A stretch of DNA of 64,000 bases, from the NCBI RefSeq assembly GCF_037646455.1, contig NZ_JBBIXN010000001.1, forward strand, positions 434,001 to 498,000, written 5' to 3'. Under the pieces are notes generated by a model, which saw only the letters and a list, made by a program, of their open reading frames with translations, made no database searches and had not been told where the DNA came from. The position numbers and the translations under genes were made by a program. The first letter of the stretch is position 1; every line of letters begins with the position of its first letter. Of this stretch, positions 47,324-55,274 are shown in pieces. Source of the stretch: Draconibacterium mangrovi_A. Its GTDB lineage: Bacteria > Bacteroidota > Bacteroidia > Bacteroidales > Prolixibacteraceae.

Positions 47324-49465
47324 ATGAATAACACTTTCTCCTTAAAAAATTTTAGAGTTTTTGATAATGTGGGAGCTGAATTTGAGATTGCCCCAATTAC
47401 AGTTCTAACTGGCTGTAATAGCTCGGGAAAAAGTTCCCTAATAAAGTCATTGATTTTATTAAACGACACATTTTCAGATCTCAAATTTAAATACCAAAAC
47501 AATCAGGAATATCGAATTGAAGACTTTTCGTTAAATTTTATTGAAGGGAAACACAAGTTAGGCTCTTTCAAAGATACATTGTCCAGATACTCAAATCGTG
47601 ATAATATTGTTTTTTCATATTCCAAGTACTCAAATCTACTAGCTTCTAAAATTAATGTTGAATTTTCTTTTAATTTCAAAAAGGAAGATCTATTACAAAA
47701 AGTGGATTTGGACTATATCAAGATATTCAAAGAAGATGTTGAATTATTCCATCTAGATATAAAAAATAATTACACTTTGAAGGTGAATGGAATAGAAATG
47801 AAAAAAGACTTCTTTGATTTCATTGATAGAAATGATTCTTATAACAGGTTTGTAAAAGACGCTGGTATATATCAAAATTGGGACAGCAAGAGAGGTTTTA
47901 CTGATTTTTCATCCTATAAAAATGGCTTGGATTATCAAACTTTTGAATTATTTGAAAGCATCATTAATTCAAAGAATAATATTATGAATAGAGATGGTGC
48001 CAGCACATTTATTGACTCCATTAAAGATATAAATACGAAAGAAGGATTACTTTTTCCGCTTACACTTCTTGATATAATTGATGAAGCAAAAGAAGATGAC
48101 ATAGATGTATGGTTCATGGAAAAAACTGAAGAATTAAAAAAGAAAATCACAGATGAAAAAGGACAAGACGGTTTTGAGAGATTGAGGGAAGGATTAATAC
48201 TTATTGCTAATGATTTTAAAAATAGCGGAAAATTAGATTTTAGAGAGTACTATCAAAGTAAAGAGAATGAATATTTACTTATGGAAGGAAAATGTGACAG
48301 TAAAATATTAAGAATTCTCCAAGCAATAAATAACCAAAATACAACCTTTTTAAGTTTAGTTCATCAATGTTATATGACCATGGACAATCCACCTTGGAAT
48401 TCTGTGAACCTAACTGTGGAGCCAAGCATGGGATATCGAGAATACAAAAAGATTATGTTAGTCCCCCCGGCTGATTTCGAAACTTTTTACCTCTTTTTGG
48501 TCATTTTTAATACCTATCTTGACGAACAATTTTGTCAAGACAGAATAAAAGGAGATGTTTTCTTCACCGACCCAGCAACACAAGAATATATTGAATATGT
48601 AACTACAAAAGAATTGAACGCTGCAAGGAGTTTTTATGTTGCAGTACTACAAGAAACATTAATCGAATTACCTTCTTTCCTTTCGAACTTAACTTTTATT
48701 GAAGCCATTAGAGCTGACATGCACAGGAAATATTCATTGAAGGGGAAAATGTCCTTTTTTTCAGAATTAATAAGACGCTATATGACAATAATTGATGAAA
48801 GGTCAAGAAGTGATCGTAAATTGGATACTAAGAACAATAACTCATACAAGGAAGGGACCTTTTTAAGAAAATGGTTGAATAAGTTTGATATTGGAGAAGA
48901 TATTAGTTTTAAAGTTACCGAAGATGGAACAGAAGTCGAAGTGTACATTATTAATGGAGATAGAAAAACTTTACTAGCTGATGAAGGGTACGGCATTACG
49001 CAATTACTTCCAGTCATTATGCAAATTGAGTTAAATATTATTGACTCAATTATGAAAGAGATTAATCATCCATTAATAATTAAACCGTTATCTCGTTATA
49101 AAAAATCAACAATTGCAATAGAAGAACCTGAAACAAATCTTCACCCAAGATATCAGTCATTATTCGCAGAAATGATTGCAGATGCGAACAAAGATTATAA
49201 CATAGAGTTTATTCTTGAAACGCATAGTGAATACTTTGTAAGGAAGCTACAAACACTAGTTGCAAAGAAAGAACTATCTCCAGAAAATATTTCTCTTAAT
49301 TACATTTTTAATTATGACAAAACTAAGCGTCCTAACGGTAAACCTCAAGTACAAAATATTCAAATAAAAGATGATGGCCGACTAAGTGAACAATTTGGAA
49401 CCGGTTTTTTTGACGAAGCTGATAATCTTGCAATGGATTTATTAATCATTAAATCATTGAATTAG
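47324..49465 (+). CDS. AAA ATPase of the DUF3696/OLD-like kind
   Basis: The 713-residue protein has an ABC/SMC-type ATPase split by a long middle region. Walker A is VLTGCNSSGKSSLIKSL near residues 28-44. The C-terminal lobe has a signature-like region (DEGYGITQLLPVIMQI near 550), Walker B with catalytic Glu (IAIEEPETNLHPRYQ near 597) and a switch His (ILETHSEY near 630). This is the layout of DUF3696 and OLD-family ATPases, but no TOPRIM domain follows. Such ATPases are the sensor or motor of several phage-defence systems. The partner gene follows after two bases, so the pair is translationally linked. Confidence 0.85.
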   Translation: MNNTFSLKNFRVFDNVGAEFEIAPITVLTGCNSSGKSSLIKSLILLNDTFSDLKFKYQNNQEYRIEDFSLNFIEGKHKLGSFKDTLSRYSNRDNIVFSYSKYSNLLASKINVEFSFNFKKEDLLQKVDLDYIKIFKEDVELFHLDIKNNYTLKVNGIEMKKDFFDFIDRNDSYNRFVKDAGIYQNWDSKRGFTDFSSYKNGLDYQTFELFESIINSKNNIMNRDGASTFIDSIKDINTKEGLLFPLTLLDIIDEAKEDDIDVWFMEKTEELKKKITDEKGQDGFERLREGLILIANDFKNSGKLDFREYYQSKENEYLLMEGKCDSKILRILQAINNQNTTFLSLVHQCYMTMDNPPWNSVNLTVEPSMGYREYKKIMLVPPADFETFYLFLVIFNTYLDEQFCQDRIKGDVFFTDPATQEYIEYVTTKELNAARSFYVAVLQETLIELPSFLSNLTFIEAIRADMHRKYSLKGKMSFFSELIRRYMTIIDERSRSDRKLDTKNNNSYKEGTFLRKWLNKFDIGEDISFKVTEDGTEVEVYIINGDRKTLLADEGYGITQLLPVIMQIELNIIDSIMKEINHPLIIKPLSRYKKSTIAIEEPETNLHPRYQSLFAEMIADANKDYNIEFILETHSEYFVRKLQTLVAKKELSPENISLNYIFNYDKTKRPNGKPQVQNIQIKDDGRLSEQFGTGFFDEADNLAMDLLIIKSLN

Positions 49466-49467
49466 TT

Positions 49468-50475
49468 ATGGATAAGCCAAAGGTCTATTGCGAGTTAGAT
49501 TTTTATACAAAATTTCTTAAATCAATTCCCGACACAAACGATCTTTCTGAGGATAAAATTCATCAATTAACAAAATGGATTACTATAAATAATTTCATCA
49601 GTAAATCTAATCTTCAAATAGATACATCAGTTTCTAATTTTCATGACCTATGTAAAACTCAACCATGGATGCTCAGGCTATGGAAAAAATCAGCTAATGG
49701 AGAATGTGATATTGATTTTAATTCCAGCGACTTTCCTAATCTTGAAAAATTTGAGGATGCAATTGCAACAAACGCTAATTTCCTTTCTTCAATATTTCTT
49801 TCTACTGTACCTTCAGGTTTGTGTAATGAAATTGAAAAGAATTATGGTGTAAAAGTTTTTAGTATTGAATCTTTATATGAAAATCTCCTACTATCTTCTA
49901 CACATATTGAAACAATTGACAAAGGGACCAAATCTCATTCAAATTGGGATTTTCTCTCTATCTTCAAACATCCTTGCAATACTTTGATTCTGGTTGACAA
50001 TTACTTATTAAAGAACATTGATGATATTGAAAATAATTTAATTGATATTCTGGATAAGATAATCCCTGTAAATCTTAAAATCCCTTTTCATATATCCATC
50101 TTTACTAAATCCGAACATAATAATACCGAACGTCTTGAAAAAATCAAAAAGAATTTATCAAAGCTTAGGCCATCCATAAATTTCAAAATCACAATTCACA
50201 AATTGAATGGTGAATTTCACGATAGAACTTTGTTGACCAATTATTTAATACTCGAATCAGGTATTGGATTCGATCTGTTTACCAAAAGAGGAGCGAAACA
50301 ACAAACTAGGATTCTTGGTTATTTTCTTTGGACAAAAACAGATACTAACCAAGATATTCCTTCAACTCATGAAATGCTTGTTAAATCTTTAAAAAAGATT
50401 TTCAATAATTCTTGTTCAACACCATATTTAACGAACTATTGGGGAGATAATGAAAATAGGCTGTTCGAGGCTTAG
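49468..50475 (+). CDS. Partner of the AAA ATPase, possible PLD/MIT_C-like C-terminal domain
   Basis: No family is firmly recognised in this 335-residue protein. The N-terminal half is helical. The C-terminal part has alternating strands with acidic turns (NTLILVDNYLLKNIDD, FHISIFTKSEHNNTERL) and then ITIHKLNGEFHDRTLLTNYL with ESGIGFDLFTKRGA. The HDR followed by a G-x-G-x-D-x-F turn recalls the phospholipase-D-like MIT_C domain. If correct, it may act as a nucleic-acid or lipid-cleaving effector under ATPase control. This is inference from a short motif. It starts two bases after the ATPase stop codon. Confidence 0.55.
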   Translation: MDKPKVYCELDFYTKFLKSIPDTNDLSEDKIHQLTKWITINNFISKSNLQIDTSVSNFHDLCKTQPWMLRLWKKSANGECDIDFNSSDFPNLEKFEDAIATNANFLSSIFLSTVPSGLCNEIEKNYGVKVFSIESLYENLLLSSTHIETIDKGTKSHSNWDFLSIFKHPCNTLILVDNYLLKNIDDIENNLIDILDKIIPVNLKIPFHISIFTKSEHNNTERLEKIKKNLSKLRPSINFKITIHKLNGEFHDRTLLTNYLILESGIGFDLFTKRGAKQQTRILGYFLWTKTDTNQDIPSTHEMLVKSLKKIFNNSCSTPYLTNYWGDNENRLFEA

Positions 50476-50498
50476 ATTGTAATAAACCTTTCTGATTT

Positions 50499-50870
50499 TT
50501 AAAATGGTAAGCTATCATCTGTCGGACTATCGAAAGGATCAAATGGTTCTTGTCTTTTATTCTCATAGGGTTTTCTACTAATATTTTTTGACCCAGCATT
50601 TAATCCATATTCGTTTTCTTCATCTTCCCAACAATTAATCACCAATGTTCCACTCTTTATCATATGAAGCATTAAATTACGATGTTGCTCATCAGAACCT
50701 AAAAAATCAAGAAACTCATTTACAATTTTCTCCGGTAATTCATGAAGCAATGTATCCTTGTCAATTCGATATCTTTTCAACACCTTATCTTCGACTATTG
50801 TGCTTTTAAGAATCTCAAAACAATCTTCATTGTGTTCTTGGTGTATTATTTCAACTTTCTTCTGAGTCAT
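50499..50870 (-). CDS. Small protein with SSB-like acidic C-terminal tip
   Basis: This 123-residue protein is helical and acidic over residues 1-85, followed by a flexible linker (NISRKPYENKRQEPFDPFD) and the end SPTDDSLPF. An acidic stretch closing with a hydrophobic Leu-Pro-Phe tip is the hallmark of single-stranded-DNA-binding proteins, whose tips recruit RecQ, RecO, ExoI and others. No OB fold is visible, so it may mimic SSB to call host repair proteins or to attach to the neighbouring helicase. It lies 30 bases after the NERD-helicase gene and is the last gene of the RT operon. It is convergent with the AAA operon. Confidence 0.65.
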   Translation of the reverse strand: MTQKKVEIIHQEHNEDCFEILKSTIVEDKVLKRYRIDKDTLLHELPEKIVNEFLDFLGSDEQHRNLMLHMIKSGTLVINCWEDEENEYGLNAGSKNISRKPYENKRQEPFDPFDSPTDDSLPF

Positions 50871-50900
50871 TTTCTCGTGATTATTTTATACTAGTAATGG

Positions 50901-52751
50901 TTAAACTCCCTTTGTCATCCTAGCTCTAAAGAAGCTATCATAAAAGTTATTTCCCATGTTGAATATAAATAAATTCAATTGAGCCCTTGTAATAGCTGTA
51001 TATATTAACTCTACTGTTTCAAACTGATTTTCTAATATTTCTGGTTCAATTAAAACAAAAATTGTATGGGATTCCCATCCTTTAAAACTATGAATAGAAG
51101 AAAGCTTTGTAGTGCCCGTTTTCATCCAAAAATGATTCTTTTTATTTCTCCTTACATTTTCAATTCTTTTCTTAAATGTTTCTTCACCGGTTATTTCCTT
51201 TTTTAATTTCTCCCATAATTCTTTTGTTTCAAAAGTTGTTGTGGTCTTTTCCAGTAATTTTGTTCTAATGAGATAGTCGATTTCTCTTAAATAATCAACA
51301 GTAGCAGAGAGGATACATACATCTGATGGATGTATGTTGAATCCTTTGACTAACTGAGAATATTTAAGAAATAAATCATTACTTGTAATTTCAAAACCAA
51401 AATTAAAATACTGCAAAATCTTTTGATCAAATTCAAATGTTGGATTCTCTAAAATCTGTAATTCATCAATTGAATATTTTCTGGATAGTAACTCATTTTG
51501 AAACTGGATAGCCAGCCGACCAATTTCATTAGCAAAGCGTTTAGAAGTATTTAATGATTTATTCCAATTCCCGGGTATCGTTTTTATTACGGGCTCATTA
51601 TTTTCATCCAGCGGTCTATTGTATATATTCTGCTTTTCATCTCCAAATACAACGAATTCACCACCTTCCTCTAAAAAAAACTTAGTTATTATTTCAAGCC
51701 AGTTTGTCGAATAATCTTGGATTTCATCTATTAAAATCACCGAATATTTCTTTATAATATCCTTTACTGGTTCAAAAAAAGTGGTGTCATTGAATGGCTG
51801 CAAAGACCTAATTTCCAAACCATAATTATTGGCTTCAGCCTTAAAAAATTGATGATAGTTTGTTATATAAAAGTCATCCCATGGGAAATCCTCTCTCACC
51901 TCATTAATTCTATCGTGAATATAATTTTTAAGAGATAAATTATAAGTTAAAATCAATACCGTTGAATTGGTTCTAAGGTATGCATTTACTGCACGCTTAG
52001 CAAGTACAAACGTTTTTCCACTCCCCGCTAATCCCTTAATCTTTCTTCTCGGTTTCTGCTCACTTCTTACTAATTCCTCTTGTTGTTTCGTGTAAACTAT
52101 CGACTTTCCTTCTTCTTTCATATGAAAGGGCGGTTGCAAGTATCTTCTGATCTCGTGGTATAATTCATCATCGAATAACCTCGATGGTCTATTTAACCTT
52201 GTTACACTTAGAAAATCCATTAACTTCTTATTCGTTAACGAATCTTTTCCCCATCTGTGAATATACTTTACAAAAGTTCTATAATTAGTATATCGTTCCG
52301 ATTCAAAATTCTTAATAAGAAGATTATCTAATTTATGCTCATATTCATTATGAAAATATACAACGGTACTGATAATCGCATTATAATATCTATTATTGAT
52401 TTTCTTCTCTAAAAGATTATTTACATGTAAATCAAGTAGATTGTCTTTGTAGCTTTTAACTTGGGATAAAGGAGACTTAATCCTTGCATCATTTTTTTTC
52501 AAATACCAATCAGTATTTTCATCAATATAGTAATTATCAAGATCCCAATCTTTAACTTCTATAATAGCAATACCAGCGTTTCTTTTTAAAATTACTATGT
52601 CTGGCCTGTCACCATTGATGAAAGGTTGGAAGAAGATCTCAAACTCAGAACTTAAATGTCTATCCAAAAATGTCAATAAAACAAGTTCCCCTTCTGTCGG
52701 TTTTTGATGAAGTTTTTTAATCGTTGCTAAATCCGGATATATTGATGCCAT
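50901..52751 (-). CDS. NERD nuclease-UvrD-like helicase fusion
   Basis: This 616-residue protein carries a nuclease-related (NERD) domain in residues of about 15-150, with the D-(x)-ExK pattern in GDRPDIVILKRNAGIAIIEV followed by KDW. A superfamily I helicase follows: Walker A KGLAGSGKTFVLAKRA near residue 240, DEIQDYS near 339, SIHSFKGWES near 560, and the terminal YTAITRAQLNLFIF near 590. NERD helicases occur in mobile elements and defence loci and are expected to unwind and cut DNA. It lies 85 bases downstream of the REC-HEPN gene and 30 bases upstream of the SSB-tip gene, as part of the RT operon. It could also be a separate unit within it. Confidence 0.87.
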   Translation of the reverse strand: MASIYPDLATIKKLHQKPTEGELVLLTFLDRHLSSEFEIFFQPFINGDRPDIVILKRNAGIAIIEVKDWDLDNYYIDENTDWYLKKNDARIKSPLSQVKSYKDNLLDLHVNNLLEKKINNRYYNAIISTVVYFHNEYEHKLDNLLIKNFESERYTNYRTFVKYIHRWGKDSLTNKKLMDFLSVTRLNRPSRLFDDELYHEIRRYLQPPFHMKEEGKSIVYTKQQEELVRSEQKPRRKIKGLAGSGKTFVLAKRAVNAYLRTNSTVLILTYNLSLKNYIHDRINEVREDFPWDDFYITNYHQFFKAEANNYGLEIRSLQPFNDTTFFEPVKDIIKKYSVILIDEIQDYSTNWLEIITKFFLEEGGEFVVFGDEKQNIYNRPLDENNEPVIKTIPGNWNKSLNTSKRFANEIGRLAIQFQNELLSRKYSIDELQILENPTFEFDQKILQYFNFGFEITSNDLFLKYSQLVKGFNIHPSDVCILSATVDYLREIDYLIRTKLLEKTTTTFETKELWEKLKKEITGEETFKKRIENVRRNKKNHFWMKTGTTKLSSIHSFKGWESHTIFVLIEPEILENQFETVELIYTAITRAQLNLFIFNMGNNFYDSFFRARMTKGV

Positions 52752-52836
52752 AAGTTTTAAATAGTAATTTGCGATTAGGAACAGATAAAAAGTCTAACAG
52801 TTGTTTATATTCTATAATTTAAAAAATCAGGGTTAA

Positions 52837-54684
52837 TTATTTATGTTCCAGAAATATCTTTGAAAAAAGATCATCTATGAAAAAGATGATATCCTTTTTT
52901 GTTATTTCTATGTTCTCAGTTACCATGTTAGCATGAGCAATTTTTCGGTTTCGAATAAAACGGTATTTACAAATTTGGTCTAAGATCTTCGTATCAATCT
53001 GATCAACGTAGTAGAGGACTAAAACTATTCGAACTATTTGGGAAGCATATTTGACATTGTAATCAAAGGTTTTGTCACTCTTTTTTCTGGCTCTCCTTGA
53101 TTCATAAAAGTCAATACCGACAAATATATCATTTTCATCTGCTGCCATCATTTCTGAATAACGACCTTTCCGAGACTCAAATTTCGTTAATGGCTCACTA
53201 TGATTATAGTTTAGAACATTATCATTTTGTTTATTATATATTTTCCAAGTAGCTTCAAAAATCCCAAATAAATTCGCATAGTTTTCAAGTATTTGATAAC
53301 TTAGAAGTAAAGCGGTTTTAGATAACGTTTTATAATCTAAAAATAATAAATCAAAAATTTCATCTAACAGACCACCATCAGAAAAAACTGAATCTCTAAA
53401 GTCTTGCTCTTTAGTGTCTATATTTTTTTTCGAGATAAGCCAATTATTATTCTTTAACTTTTCCTTTTTGTCAAATAAAGACGATAAGAATACTCTTGAA
53501 CTTGCCAATTTAAATTTCCTTTCAAATTCAGCAAATTTCAAATAGCTCCCTTCCCTCGATAAACCGTCAAGAGGATTCTCCTTTTCAATATACCCAGTAA
53601 CGCCTAAATCTGAACACAACTTTGAATTTTTAAGCCTCTGGGATGCAGTAAAAACTAGGATTTGTATCCCCGGATTTTGTTTCTTAATCTTTTTGATAAT
53701 TTGAATCCCTGAGAACTTTTCATTGTCAGAAATCTCAAAATCATCATCGCATAACCGTAGATCAATGATAAATAAATTAAATCCTTCTTGAATCTTTTTT
53801 TCTATTTCTCGGTAAACCTTTTGTAATAATTGTTCTTGACTTTCTCCTTTTTCAAATTCATCATAAAATTGAAAACTATCATGATAGTCTTTGAATATCA
53901 CTTTATCAAATATATCCGCCCAACCTTTATTCGCTTCGTCATCAATGTAGTAAATTTTAGATGTCTGTGAATTTTCAATTTTCAGATCTTTTTTCGTTTT
54001 CTTTTTAAATCTTTGTCTAGCACCATTTATAACTTCCAAATATTTGAAATATAAAAAGTGTTTTACTTTAATTTTCCTTATTATTTCATCGTACAGGTTA
54101 GCATCAATGTTTGCCATTTCAGCCCAACGGAGAATTCCCCATTCATTTGTAATGCTATGATGAGAAAAATAATTCGCAGGTGGTTCGATTTTTATTCGTT
54201 CAAGAAATTTCTGATATTCTGAAGGACTTATTTTATTACTATCTAAACCTGACTTCCAATTATCCGTTATCCAGCTATATTGCTTTTGAATAGTTTCAAC
54301 ATCCAACTTCTGTGTAGTGAAAATACCTGATGTGAACAAAATATTTCCAAAATCAGAAAGCTTAGCAATCTGTTCTTTAGTTTCTTGTCCGATAAAAACA
54401 ATTGGGCATTCAGAATGATTTAATTCAGGTGTTAGACGAATATGTAACGATACTCTAAGTCCAGAAAACTCCAAATAGTTATCCTTTGATAAAGTATAAG
54501 GAACAAAAATTACATTGAAATTCTTATTACTTAAAGCTTTCGACAATAACTTATGAGCCTCATTGTCAAAAGAATATTCAGGGTCTAACATTGTAGTTAA
54601 AGGAATATTAAATAGAAACTGGTGCTCAAATGAATCAATTAACTTAGTAGGCAAGTTATCGTTATGTATCAGTAGTGCATTCAT
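52837..54684 (-). CDS. Receiver-domain protein with HEPN-like C-terminus
   Basis: The 615-residue product has three parts. Residues of about 1-150 form a degenerate receiver-like sheet (NVIFVPYTLS, CPIVFIGQET). Residues of about 240-370 are a receiver with all key residues: acidic YYIDDE near 243, phospho-acceptor Asp in FIIDLRL near 303, Thr in LVFTAS, and Lys in GYIEKE near 361. Residues of about 440-615 are all-helical and carry RNRKIAH near 576, the R-N-x4-H pattern of HEPN ribonucleases. It overlaps the previous gene by four bases. A phosphorylation-like switch coupled to RNA cleavage would suit a defence effector. The HEPN call rests on motif plus helical context. Confidence 0.7.
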   Translation of the reverse strand: MNALLIHNDNLPTKLIDSFEHQFLFNIPLTTMLDPEYSFDNEAHKLLSKALSNKNFNVIFVPYTLSKDNYLEFSGLRVSLHIRLTPELNHSECPIVFIGQETKEQIAKLSDFGNILFTSGIFTTQKLDVETIQKQYSWITDNWKSGLDSNKISPSEYQKFLERIKIEPPANYFSHHSITNEWGILRWAEMANIDANLYDEIIRKIKVKHFLYFKYLEVINGARQRFKKKTKKDLKIENSQTSKIYYIDDEANKGWADIFDKVIFKDYHDSFQFYDEFEKGESQEQLLQKVYREIEKKIQEGFNLFIIDLRLCDDDFEISDNEKFSGIQIIKKIKKQNPGIQILVFTASQRLKNSKLCSDLGVTGYIEKENPLDGLSREGSYLKFAEFERKFKLASSRVFLSSLFDKKEKLKNNNWLISKKNIDTKEQDFRDSVFSDGGLLDEIFDLLFLDYKTLSKTALLLSYQILENYANLFGIFEATWKIYNKQNDNVLNYNHSEPLTKFESRKGRYSEMMAADENDIFVGIDFYESRRARKKSDKTFDYNVKYASQIVRIVLVLYYVDQIDTKILDQICKYRFIRNRKIAHANMVTENIEITKKDIIFFIDDLFSKIFLEHK

Positions 54685-55274
54685 AATGAGGAAATTATCG
54701 AATTAATTTTCTCGTCCAAATTATCAATAGACTCAGGAATTATCTTTTTAATTGTTTGTAGATTTATCAAAAGTTCTTCCTTTTTATATAAGTCACCTTC
54801 ATTTTCATACAGCTTTTTATAATTTCTATATTGAAGCATAAATGAAAGTTTCCAACTATCCCCGTATACTAGTTTCAATAGATTGGTAGATGCAACTTTT
54901 TTATAATCTCTCAAAAATGGAAGAAGTAGATTGGAATAGAAGTCTTTTGAATTTAATATCAACAACTGGAATCCTTCATTACTATAACTTATCTGACTTA
55001 TCCCACCTGTAAATAGAATAAGATCTTTTTGATGACTTTTACAATAATCTAATAATTGTCTTAGCCCTTCAGAATTTAATGCAGATTTATGAATTGAAAT
55101 TAAATTTGCGGACTCCAATTCTTGTGAAATCTCAGAACAATTTAATTTTTCAATTATTCTCCGGATTGGTAGATTGTCGCTACTTACCAATTCTTTTAAT
55201 TCAGCAATTTCTTCTGTACTCAGGAAATGCTTCTGACGACCTATTCTATCCTCAATTAGTAATATATTTTTCAT
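54681..55274 (-). CDS. Receiver-like (pseudo-receiver) protein
   Basis: This 197-residue protein opens MKNILLIEDRIGRQ, like the first strand and acidic loop of a response-regulator receiver, and has KDLILFTGGISQISY at about residue 85, comparable to the later strand and Thr loop. The phospho-acceptor aspartate position is not clear, and the C-terminal half is helical, so it may be a degenerate receiver. It overlaps both neighbours by four bases, and so is firmly part of the operon. Its short length and adaptor-like look suggest a link between the 622-residue protein and the REC-HEPN protein. Confidence 0.6.
   Translation of the reverse strand: MKNILLIEDRIGRQKHFLSTEEIAELKELVSSDNLPIRRIIEKLNCSEISQELESANLISIHKSALNSEGLRQLLDYCKSHQKDLILFTGGISQISYSNEGFQLLILNSKDFYSNLLLPFLRDYKKVASTNLLKLVYGDSWKLSFMLQYRNYKKLYENEGDLYKKEELLINLQTIKKIIPESIDNLDEKINSIISSL

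Noticed and set aside
47324..50475. AAA ATPase and partner as a Gabija (GajA/GajB) pair
   Set aside because: No TOPRIM domain follows the ATPase and the partner has no helicase motifs.
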